A stretch of DNA of 7,946 bases from Bacteroidia bacterium (GTDB lineage: Bacteria; Bacteroidota; Bacteroidia; Cytophagales; Cyclobacteriaceae), in assembly GCA_016650355.1 (NCBI GenBank), contig JAENVX010000087.1:1-7946 (forward strand), in the 5' to 3' direction. This document shows positions 1 to 6,053 of this stretch, piece by piece. The notes under the pieces are model-generated. The model saw only the letters and a program-made list of their open reading frames with translations, searched no databases and was not told the DNA's origin. Position numbers and translations under genes: made by a program. Each line of letters opens with the position of its first letter. Position 1 is the first letter of the stretch.

Positions 1-179
1 CTTAATTCTACGGGAGCAATGGCTGGGATACTATTTTCCTTTACATAAGTAATATCATCCGCGTTACCTGAAATACCCAAAGGTTTCTTTGAAAAGGCAA
101 AAGATAGGATACACATAATTGGTATCAGGATAATATACAAACCTGAAAACGTAACTGGTGTTCTTTTTTTTGTTATCAT
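1..179 (-). CDS. Membrane-anchored protein, N-terminal part; probable M23-type peptidase or M56-M23 derivative (partial)
   Basis: The gene reads from an ATG at 179 down to base 1 (59 codons) and continues outside the window. The protein starts MITKKRTPVTFSGLY, has one hydrophobic helix at about residues 10-30 (ending in CILSFAFS), then a short polar stretch and the segment IPAIAPVEL. From memory, an 'IAPVxL' segment often lies just before the SGFGxR-HP start of M23 peptidases in Bacteroidota, and 'K-R-MITKKR...LIP...LSFAFS' resembles the last membrane helix of BlaR1/M56 proteins. The role is therefore inferred to be an envelope peptidase acting on peptidoglycan. The catalytic part lies outside the window, so no active-site residue can be seen. 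The frame stays open upstream of the ATG to a TAA at 246-248, so the true start is uncertain. It lies 79 bases after the creatininase-family gene and may be the last member of that operon. Confidence 0.5.
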   Translation of the reverse strand, partial: MITKKRTPVTFSGLYIILIPIMCILSFAFSKKPLGISGNADDITYVKENSIPAIAPVEL

Positions 180-258
180 GGTAACACGGTTTTTAATGAA
201 TTGATAATAAAAACTACTTATTGAACTATAAAATAAAAGGATTTTTTAGCGCACCAAC

Positions 259-1020
259 CTAAGCGTACAAATCACTCCTATCTGTTTTTGCCACTTCAAA
301 AAAGAATTTTGCTACTTTCTCCGTCACCACTTTAAAATATTTTTCGCCTTTTTCTGCTGAGGCTTTCCGTGGATCACCCACGCCAGTATCTTTTGTTACC
401 TGCGTCCACTTACGTTCGGCCCAGGCCCATCCTTCCTGCATTGCCGAAAACCTGAATTTTTTTGACGCACCATCGCCAGCTTCTGATAAGGGTCTAACAA
501 GATGTGGAGTCAGGTGCATAATTACACTCGTTTCCATTTCCCCTGCGTGGTCATCCTTATTTTCAAAAAATTCCTTTTGATCAACAGACTTAAACCAGTT
601 GCACTGACACAAAAACATATTTGGAAATTTCAATCCCAACTCACGGATCATCGTTTTGAAATCATTCCCTCCGTGGCTATTTAATATGATTAACTTATAA
701 ATGCCGTGTCGATCCAACACCTCAACCACATCTCTTAATACTGCAAACTGTGTGCTGGGATTCATGTTCATATCCAGCTTTACATCGAACTGTCCGGTGT
801 TCACTCCGAATGGAATAACCGGTAGCACTGTAACTTTTGCGCCTTGCTCCCAGGCTATTCTGGCTGACTCAGCAGCCACCATCTCCGCTTCAATGATATC
901 TGTTCCATAAGGCAAATGATAGTTATGTGCTTCCGTTGCTCCCCAAGGAAGAACGGCCACCTCAAAAGAAGAATCTTTAATGGTCTTCCAATTGTTCTCA
1001 GCAAGAATATAAGGTCTCAC
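259..1020 (-). CDS. Creatininase-superfamily metal-dependent amidohydrolase
   Basis: A 253-residue cytoplasmic protein covering the usual length of the creatininase family, whose members are metal-dependent amidohydrolases. Visible motifs are PWGATEAHNYHLPYGTD (residues 25-41; likely metal ligands Glu30, His32 and Asp41, with the family's spacing), LNSHGGN (113-119, His116) and DHAGEMETS (157-165), the conserved second half of the active site. Where true creatininase has an extra metal-binding Glu two residues after the histidine, this protein has Gly118, as do many relatives acting on other substrates. Creatinine is therefore an unlikely substrate and the real one is unknown. Translation appears to start at GTG (1018-1020). 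The only upstream ATG (1027-1029) is out of frame and stops at once, and relatives as I recall them begin with a similar MRPY sequence. It starts 39 bases after the lytic transglycosylase gene, so it is probably in the same transcript. The fold assignment is firm, the reaction is not. Confidence 0.88.
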   Translation of the reverse strand: MRPYILAENNWKTIKDSSFEVAVLPWGATEAHNYHLPYGTDIIEAEMVAAESARIAWEQGAKVTVLPVIPFGVNTGQFDVKLDMNMNPSTQFAVLRDVVEVLDRHGIYKLIILNSHGGNDFKTMIRELGLKFPNMFLCQCNWFKSVDQKEFFENKDDHAGEMETSVIMHLTPHLVRPLSEAGDGASKKFRFSAMQEGWAWAERKWTQVTKDTGVGDPRKASAEKGEKYFKVVTEKVAKFFFEVAKTDRSDLYA

Positions 1021-1059
1021 GGATTCATAATTTATAGGTTCGAATTAAAAGTGCTTATC

Positions 1060-2013
1060 TTAAATGATTGGAATCGAAATAAAATAGCTTTTACCTTTTT
1101 TGACGGTCAGTCTCTCATCGCGTAACCAGGGATTATGTCGTTTCAATAATTTGTAATTAATCCCTTGTGACTTTGCGAAGTCTATAAGGTTTTTGATCGT
1201 CTCCTTAACTTCAACTTTACGCAGTTTTTCTTCCTTATAAAGATGGCCCGGATCTAATTTGAAACCATATTTTCCTTGATTTTCCGCTATTTCTTTTATG
1301 GCCAAAATTCTGAAGACATATCGTGAAGTTTCATCATTCAGGAAAAGATCATAATAATTGTCTACTTTTTGGTTTTTCGCTGCCCGTTCAATTCCGCCCA
1401 CGCCCCTGTTATAAGAAGCCGCTACTAAAGTCCAGTTACCAAATTTTTTATACGCCTTCTTTATGTATTTGCAAGCAGCTTGAGTCGACTTTAGTGGATC
1501 GTAACGCTCATCTACTTCCTTTGTAATTTCAAGTCCAAATTCCTTGCCCGATGTTTTTAAAATTTGCCAGAAGCCAACTGCATTTTTTGGAGACACGTCA
1601 TTAATAAGAGCAGATTCTATTAGCGGCAGGTATTTAAAATCTACTGGTATATCATTCCGTTCCAAAATTGAGTCTATCTGAGGCAGCCAACGGTTTGCAC
1701 GTTTCATTAAAAACAATGTACTACTGTGGAGATATGTATTAATCTGCAATTCTCTATCAAATCGTTCGTACACATCTGGAATCTCTACCGGAATGGGTTC
1801 CCCTGCGAATGACGCATTCACGGGCAGGTCCAACGACATGGCAGGAAGAGGATGAAATGGATCCTCCGCCTCTTCTGGAATAACATTATGAGAAGCTACT
1901 TCAACATCAGAAATTAGGTCAGTCTTTGCAGGATTATGAACTCCCTTATACGTGATAAAACCTAACAGAATAACTAGGGTAGCGACAGATATAAATAAAG
2001 AAAGATCCTTCAT
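1060..2013 (-). CDS. Membrane-anchored lytic murein transglycosylase, MltD-like (SLT domain, GH23)
   Basis: A 317-residue envelope enzyme expected to cleave the MurNAc-GlcNAc bond of peptidoglycan with formation of 1,6-anhydroMurNAc. Residues 5-22 form a hydrophobic signal anchor without a lipobox cysteine, followed by a Pro/Glu-rich linker to about residue 80. The SLT domain spans about 110-240. It shows PLIESAL with the presumed catalytic Glu133, SPKNAVGFWQI (141-151) and AASYNRG (198-204), the Bacteroidota form of the AYNAG motif. The tail (about 265-317) contains NPWLRDERLTVKKGKSYFISIP and resembles the degenerate LysM-like end of MltD homologues, which may help bind glycan. The ATG at 2011-2013 shares one base with the TAA of the upstream LOG-family gene (TAATG), which suggests translational coupling. 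It could be called MltD-like or simply SLT-domain protein. The reaction type is well supported, the cellular role (remodelling or recycling) is not. Confidence 0.92.
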   Translation of the reverse strand: MKDLSLFISVATLVILLGFITYKGVHNPAKTDLISDVEVASHNVIPEEAEDPFHPLPAMSLDLPVNASFAGEPIPVEIPDVYERFDRELQINTYLHSSTLFLMKRANRWLPQIDSILERNDIPVDFKYLPLIESALINDVSPKNAVGFWQILKTSGKEFGLEITKEVDERYDPLKSTQAACKYIKKAYKKFGNWTLVAASYNRGVGGIERAAKNQKVDNYYDLFLNDETSRYVFRILAIKEIAENQGKYGFKLDPGHLYKEEKLRKVEVKETIKNLIDFAKSQGINYKLLKRHNPWLRDERLTVKKGKSYFISIPII

Positions 2014-2771
2014 TAAAAATTGGGAGATAACATATACTTACTATAAAACTCATTAATTACTTTCACGGCTTCATCAGGCGTGTCCGCCAGGTTGACCAGT
2101 TCTAAATCATCCTTGTGTATCATCTCTTCTTCCACCAGCGTATTTTTAATCCATCCCATCATGCCTCCCCAGAATTTTTTACCCACCATTACAATAGGAA
2201 ATCGTCCAATCTTTTTTGTTTGAATTAGCGTGAGTGCCTCTGTCAGTTCATCTAATGTTCCAAAGCCACCCGGCATCACAATAAATCCCTGAGAGTATTT
2301 CATGAACATGACCTTGCGTACAAAAAAATAATCAAAGGTGATTAACTTATCAGGATCAATATATGGATTTCCTTTTTGCTCGTGTGGTAAATAAATATTT
2401 AACCCAACAGATTTTCCACCACCTCTTCGCGCCCCTTTATTTCCTGCCTCCATAATACCTGGTCCTCCACCCGTGACAACACCGTATCCATCTTGCACCA
2501 ATTTGTAGGCTATCTCTTCCGCAATTTTATAGTAAGAATGTCCTGGTTTTGTCCGCGCAGAACCAAAAATAGTAACGCATGGGCCAATCTTGGCGAGCTT
2601 CTCAAAGCCTTCCACAAATTCACTCATCACTTTGAAAATCACCCACGAGTCGGAGCTTTTTATTTCCGCCCAATCTTTATCTTTAAATGCCTTCCGTATG
2701 CGATGTTCTTCTTCCAGTTGCTGGGGTGTTAGTGGAGCTTGTGGTCCCTTCTTTTTTAGTTTTACCTTCAT
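2013..2771 (-). CDS. LOG-family nucleotide phosphoribohydrolase (TIGR00730-type Rossmann fold)
   Basis: A 252-residue cytoplasmic protein of the LOG ('Lonely guy') family. Characterised members hydrolyse the N-glycosidic bond of nucleoside 5'-monophosphates, releasing the base and ribose 5-phosphate, either as cytokinin-activating enzymes or as general nucleotide nucleosidases. Diagnostic motifs are CVTIFGSAR (residues 65-73), TGGGPGIMEAGNKGA (100-114), FVRKVMFM (150-157, with the conserved Arg-Lys) and PGGFGTLDE (167-175, the phosphate-binding and catalytic signature). The first 60 or so residues are a charged, helical extension before the Rossmann core. In bacteria the physiological substrate is often unclear. 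A purine or pyrimidine monophosphate is more likely here than a true cytokinin, as nothing nearby suggests cytokinin synthesis. It is the first gene of the minus-strand run and ends in a TAATG overlap with the transglycosylase gene. The ATG at 2769-2771 is the only good start. Confidence 0.93.
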   Translation of the reverse strand: MKVKLKKKGPQAPLTPQQLEEEHRIRKAFKDKDWAEIKSSDSWVIFKVMSEFVEGFEKLAKIGPCVTIFGSARTKPGHSYYKIAEEIAYKLVQDGYGVVTGGGPGIMEAGNKGARRGGGKSVGLNIYLPHEQKGNPYIDPDKLITFDYFFVRKVMFMKYSQGFIVMPGGFGTLDELTEALTLIQTKKIGRFPIVMVGKKFWGGMMGWIKNTLVEEEMIHKDDLELVNLADTPDEAVKVINEFYSKYMLSPNF

Positions 2772-2829
2772 AAATCAAGTGAAATTAATCGTTAGATCAT
2801 GTCAATGCTTAATCGAATGACACAAAGTT

Positions 2830-2837
2830 CAAAAGTA
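2830..2837 (-). promoter_or_regulatory. Candidate Bacteroidota -7 promoter box (TACTTTTG) for the LOG-operon
   Basis: On the minus strand this reads TACTTTTG, a full match to the TAnnTTTG -7 consensus of Bacteroidota promoters. It lies 58 bases before the ATG of the LOG-family gene and would give a leader of about 50 bases. No TTTG-like -33 element is seen at the expected 18-21-base distance, so the call rests on one short box in AT-rich DNA. Confidence 0.33.
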
Positions 2838-2869
2838 GAAAATAAAAAGAGTAAGTTAATAGTCCCGTT

Positions 2870-2984
2870 AAAATTGAAGCTCACAATGTCGATGTCAAAA
2901 AATTTGAACTACCAAATCAGCGCAATGCACAGGTGCTAATCGAACTTCTATTGCTACTTTCGTGTCATGAAAAAATTGAAGCTC
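2870..2984 (+). repeat. 13-bp direct repeat spanning the intergenic region and the RNA methyltransferase start
   Basis: AAAATTGAAGCTC occurs at 2870-2882 in the intergenic region and again at 2972-2984, just inside the methyltransferase coding sequence (codons 2-6). The copies start 102 bases apart. The match is exact, but its meaning is unknown. It may be a small local duplication or chance in AT-rich DNA. Confidence 0.5.
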
Positions 2985-3503
2985 GATGAGCTTGGTCGCA
3001 TATCGGTTAACGAATTCAAAGAAGCCGAAAAAATATCAGTGTGTATCCTGTTAGATAACGTGCGTAGCCTTCATAATGTTGGCTCAGCCTTTCGCACAGC
3101 AGATGCTTTCAGGGTCGAGAAAATTTACCTGACAGGTATTACTGGAAAGCCACCACACCGTGAAATACAAAAGACTGCGCTGGGCGCCACAGAATCTGTT
3201 GACTGGGAATACCTTGAAAGCCCTGCCGTGGCTATTGAAAAATTAAAGAACCAAGAATATAAAATAATAATTGTTGAACAGACAACTCAAAGCATGCCCT
3301 TGCAATCGTTCCTCCCAGAAAAGCATCAGAAATATTGCCTCGTCTTTGGAAACGAGGTGGAAGGTGTCAGTCAGGAAGTGATTGAGCTGGCAGACCTGGC
3401 GCTTGAAATTCCACAATCAGGAACAAAGCATTCCCTGAATGTCTCCGTTTGTCTGGGAATCGTAGCATGGGAAGTTTTCAAAAAATTGCAGTTAGAAGAA
3501 TAA
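2967..3503 (+). CDS. SpoU/TrmH-family RNA 2'-O-ribose methyltransferase (single SPOUT domain)
   Basis: A 178-residue cytoplasmic enzyme that should transfer methyl from S-adenosylmethionine to a ribose 2'-OH in tRNA or rRNA. Nearly the whole protein is one SPOUT (trefoil-knot) domain. Motif 1 is LDNVRSLHNVGSAFRTADAF (residues 29-48, Asn37 and catalytic Arg43). Motif 2 is LVFGNEVEGVS (125-135, Glu130). Motif 3 is IPQSGTKHSLNVSVC (148-162, Ser156 and Asn158). The spacing Asn-6-Arg and Glu-26-Ser-2-Asn is the same as in TrmH of Thermus (Asn35, Arg41, Glu124, Ser150, Asn152, as I recall). There is only about 20 residues of N-terminal extension and no separate RNA-binding domain, so it is close in size to minimal TrmL-type enzymes. 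The target nucleotide cannot be read from the sequence. It is transcribed divergently from the LOG operon and appears to be monocistronic, being 177 bases from the next gene. Confidence 0.94.
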   Translation: MKKLKLDELGRISVNEFKEAEKISVCILLDNVRSLHNVGSAFRTADAFRVEKIYLTGITGKPPHREIQKTALGATESVDWEYLESPAVAIEKLKNQEYKIIIVEQTTQSMPLQSFLPEKHQKYCLVFGNEVEGVSQEVIELADLALEIPQSGTKHSLNVSVCLGIVAWEVFKKLQLEE

Positions 3504-3513
3504 TGAAAAATCA

Positions 3514-3535
3514 TTCATTTTGGGGAATAAATGAA
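3514..3535 (+). terminator. Weak stem-loop after the RNA methyltransferase gene, possible terminator
   Basis: TTCATTT (3514-3520) and AAATGAA (3529-3535) form a perfect 7-bp stem around the loop TGGGGAAT, starting 11 bases after the TAA. The stem is AT-rich and is followed by GCAATTGATTC rather than a T tract, so intrinsic termination is doubtful. Confidence 0.25.
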
Positions 3536-3606
3536 GCAATTGATTCAAAACTGTAATTAAAACATCCATTTCACAACTGCATTACACCATTGGAGTAATC
3601 TCAGTT

Positions 3607-3648
3607 TTGAAGGACTACTCTATTTTCATACCTTCCATGTCCTTTCAA
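3607..3648 (+). other. Imperfect inverted repeat in the leader of the propeller-like gene
   Basis: TTGAAGGAC (3607-3615) pairs with GTCCTTTCAA (3639-3648) as nine base pairs with a single bulged T, around a 23-base pyrimidine-rich loop. It ends 32 bases before the ATG at 3681. It could be an mRNA leader hairpin or a protein-binding site. A 7-of-8 match to the -7 consensus (CAGTTTTG, 3602-3609) overlaps its left arm, but no -33 box supports a promoter there. Confidence 0.3.
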
Positions 3649-3680
3649 ATAATTCTTTAAAATCATTTAACCATTATCAG

Positions 3681-4793
3681 ATGAAAAAAATCTATTTCTT
3701 CTTTCTTACTGTTATGGCCGGAGCTATAATCCTGGCTGCAACAAGTAAGTCCGCCAGCGTGCGTGACGGCTTTGTAAACGGTACGCCTGAGATCAAATCT
3801 ATCAGCGCGTTAACTTTTGGAACAAATGGCATTTTATTTATCGGTGACTCAAAGAGCGCAACAGTATTTGCCATTGATACCAAAGACACTGAAAAAGTGG
3901 AGAAGGCATCGGCTGTTGAAATCAAACAAATCGATCAAAAAGTTGCAGCAGCTTTGGGCACGGATGTCAAGAATATAAGTTTTCTTGATCTGGCAGTGAA
4001 TCCGCTATCAAAGAAAATTTATTGTGCCGTTCAACTTAATGATGGCACACCTGTTTTGTTAAGAATTGAAGGTGAAAAAATTGTATCTGTCAACCTGAAG
4101 GATGTTGGATATTCCTCTATGGCCTTGGCTAATGTTCCGGCCGAAGACGCGAAGGATCAGCGCGGAAGACCCTTACGCGTGGCTTCCATAAGTGATATGG
4201 GTTTTAGTGATGGTAAAGTTTTTGTCAGTGGACTTTCTAACCAGGAGTTCAGTTCAACGTTCCGCAGCATCAGCTTCCCATTCACCAAACAACAAGAACA
4301 GGCATCGCTGGAGATATATCATGCTGCCCATTCACAGTATGAAACCAACTCTCCCATTCGTACTTTTACCATTTCCGAAATCAGTGGAAAGAAATATCTG
4401 GTCGCCAGTTACACCTGTACTCCACTGGTTCTTTTTCCGTTGGACGAATTAAAATCCGGTACACATGTAAAAGGAAGGACTGTTGCTGAAATGGGCAGCG
4501 GCAATTCACCATTAGATATAATCACTTTAAAAAAAGGAGGCGAGTCGTTTCTGTTAATGGCCAATTCAAGCCGTCCCGTATTTAAAGTAAACTATAAAAG
4601 CATCGAAGAATTTCAGGGCTCATTGACAACTCCGGTAGCAGAAAGCTTTGCTACAGCGGGTGTTAATTTTGTCTCTCTCCCTGTTATGAACGTTTTGCAA
4701 ATGGATAAACTAGATGAAAGTCAATTCATATTATTACAACGCAAAACCAATGGGGATTTGGATTTGTGGACTGCAGGTGACCGATACTTATAG
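3681..4793 (+). CDS. Exported beta-propeller-like protein of unknown function
   Basis: A 370-residue protein with a clear Sec signal peptide (MKK, hydrophobic stretch at residues 4-20, likely cleavage around 20-25) and no lipobox, so it should be periplasmic or secreted. The mature part is rich in short beta-strand pairs of the kind found in propellers: ALTFGTNGILFIGDSKSATVFAID (43-66), DLAVNPLSKKIYCAVQ (103-118), DMGFSDGKVFVSGLSNQEF (172-190), KKYLVASYTCTPLVLFPLDEL (237-257) and ESFLLMANSSRPVFKVNY (288-305). The only cysteines, Cys115 and Cys246, could form a disulfide or bind a ligand. No enzyme motif is recognised. I recall similar proteins annotated as hypothetical but cannot name a family. 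The next gene, a lipoprotein, begins three bases after its TAG, so the two products probably work together at the cell envelope. Export and strand-rich architecture are supported. The propeller assignment is an inference. Confidence 0.85.
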   Translation: MKKIYFFFLTVMAGAIILAATSKSASVRDGFVNGTPEIKSISALTFGTNGILFIGDSKSATVFAIDTKDTEKVEKASAVEIKQIDQKVAAALGTDVKNISFLDLAVNPLSKKIYCAVQLNDGTPVLLRIEGEKIVSVNLKDVGYSSMALANVPAEDAKDQRGRPLRVASISDMGFSDGKVFVSGLSNQEFSSTFRSISFPFTKQQEQASLEIYHAAHSQYETNSPIRTFTISEISGKKYLVASYTCTPLVLFPLDELKSGTHVKGRTVAEMGSGNSPLDIITLKKGGESFLLMANSSRPVFKVNYKSIEEFQGSLTTPVAESFATAGVNFVSLPVMNVLQMDKLDESQFILLQRKTNGDLDLWTAGDRYL

Positions 4794-4796
4794 TCT

Positions 4797-5906
4797 GTGA
4801 ACAAACTGATCAGAACGGTAGGGCACATTTCTGTTCAAACTTTTCTGATCAGTTTTTCTTTTCTCTTCACGGGCTGTGGCCCAAATAATACCCAATCTAC
4901 TATTTCCATTCTTTGGCGAGACAATAAGGCCATTGGTTTGTCCATTCCACATTCGCTGGTAAAAGAATCTGAAAACACCATAAATAAACTTCAAATACGG
5001 CTGATAAAACCAGGCGAACGAACTGCTATTTTGGGTAAATACAAGATCGAGGAAGAGCAAATTGTATTCGAGTCTGCTGTGCACTTAACGCGAGGGTTTC
5101 AGTATGAAGTATTGTGGCTTGACTCTTTGCTGGCCGAAATCGAAATACCTATTGACGAATCTGTAATTGCGCCCGAACTGCTTATGGTTTACCCGACCCA
5201 GGATACTGTACCTGAGAATCTGCTAAAAATATTCCTTCATTTCTCGCAGCCCATGGTAGAAGGACAATCTATAAGTCACATCACCCTATTAAAAAATGGT
5301 CGAGATACTTTAGATGGAACATTCTTAGACCTTCAACCAGAACTTTGGAATAACGAAAGTACCGTCCTCACCTTGTGGCTTGATCCAGGAAGAATTAAGC
5401 GTGATTTAATTCCCAATAGGGAACTTGGCGCTCCTTTAATTGCGAATGAAAGTTACACGTTACACATCTCTCCAAATTGGAAAAGTAAAGAGGGCAAATC
5501 TTTATTAATTCCATATTCGAAAACTTTTGTGACAACTCTACGCGATGATGAGTCGCCTGTTATTGAGAACTGGAATATTGTCGCTCCAAAATCTGAAACA
5601 ACTGAACCACTTGAAATAAACTTCTTAGAGCCATTGGATTACTCATTGTTAAATTATGCGATCAGATTGGCAGATGAACAACAAAAATTTATTGGTGGCA
5701 CCATTAAACTAAGTCTGGAAGAGGGCAGGTTACATTTCACACCGAACAAGCTCTGGAAAGCTGGTCATTACACGTTAATTATCGATGGTCGGCTGGAAGA
5801 TCTTGCTGGTAATAACCTTAATCGCCCATTTGATAGAGACCTCAAATTGAAAGAAAAACAAAATCCGTCCAAGGAAATTTTTGAAAGTGAATTTGATATT
5901 CGCTAA
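4797..5906 (+). CDS. Ig-like (Big_5/SbsA-type) domain lipoprotein of unknown function
   Basis: A 369-residue envelope lipoprotein. The N-terminus (residues 1-27) has basic residues, a hydrophobic core and a lipobox-like FTGC with Cys27 as the probable lipidated residue. The GTG at 4797-4799 is the only start that keeps this signal, as the next methionine is residue 129. Three beta-sandwich regions can be seen. Region one, about 31-120, ends in HLTRGFQYEVLW. Region two, about 125-250, opens MVYPTQDTVPENLLKIFLHFSQPM as in SbsA/Big_5 domains and contains LDPGRIKRDLIPNRELG. Region three, about 254-350, ends in LWKAGHYTLIIDGRLEDLAGNNL, the typical Ig-like close. No catalytic motif is visible, so a binding or scaffolding role is likeliest. 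It follows the exported propeller-like gene by three bases in the same frame and is almost certainly co-transcribed with it. The membrane to which it attaches cannot be judged. Confidence 0.88.
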   Translation: MNKLIRTVGHISVQTFLISFSFLFTGCGPNNTQSTISILWRDNKAIGLSIPHSLVKESENTINKLQIRLIKPGERTAILGKYKIEEEQIVFESAVHLTRGFQYEVLWLDSLLAEIEIPIDESVIAPELLMVYPTQDTVPENLLKIFLHFSQPMVEGQSISHITLLKNGRDTLDGTFLDLQPELWNNESTVLTLWLDPGRIKRDLIPNRELGAPLIANESYTLHISPNWKSKEGKSLLIPYSKTFVTTLRDDESPVIENWNIVAPKSETTEPLEINFLEPLDYSLLNYAIRLADEQQKFIGGTIKLSLEEGRLHFTPNKLWKAGHYTLIIDGRLEDLAGNNLNRPFDRDLKLKEKQNPSKEIFESEFDIR

Positions 5907-5977
5907 AAATCTCGTTTTGCGTAAAAATATTCACGCTCGTTAACCAAATAGGCAACCTTTCTTACCGTTCCTAATCA

Positions 5978-5994
5978 TTACTGGTCATCAGTAA
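5978..5994. promoter_or_regulatory. Short inverted repeat upstream of the permease gene, possible operator or hairpin
   Basis: TTACTG (5978-5983) and CAGTAA (5989-5994) form a perfect 6-bp inverted repeat around GTCAT, extendable by one G-T pair. It lies 72 bases after the lipoprotein stop and 59 bases before the permease ATG. The size and spacing suit a dimeric regulator site. As a terminator it is weak, because AATAAATTAG follows instead of a T tract. Confidence 0.3.
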
Positions 5995-6053
5995 AATAAA
6001 TTAGTTGCTCGTGAAACCTTTTCCATCAAGGTCAGTACTATTACTCCATCTTT

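Noticed and set aside
2493..2820. Open frames of 76-79 codons on the plus strand
   Set aside because: They are antisense to the well-supported LOG-family gene and lack any domain or conserved motif.
2874..2906. Possible plus-strand promoter (TTG at 2874-2876 and AAAATTTG at 2899-2906) for the RNA methyltransferase gene
   Set aside because: The -7 box lacks the leading T, the spacing of 22 bases is too long, and such AT-rich matches are common.
2955..2962. TACTTTCG directly before the methyltransferase ATG as a -7 box
   Set aside because: It would place the transcript start at or after the start codon and has no -33 partner.
4788..5084. Open frame of 98 codons on the minus strand
   Set aside because: It lies wholly antisense to the Ig-like lipoprotein, shows no recognisable motif or context, and is best explained as a shadow of that gene.
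5919..5936. GCGT...ACGC stem just after the lipoprotein stop as a terminator
   Set aside because: The stem has only four clean pairs before a mismatch and no T tract follows.
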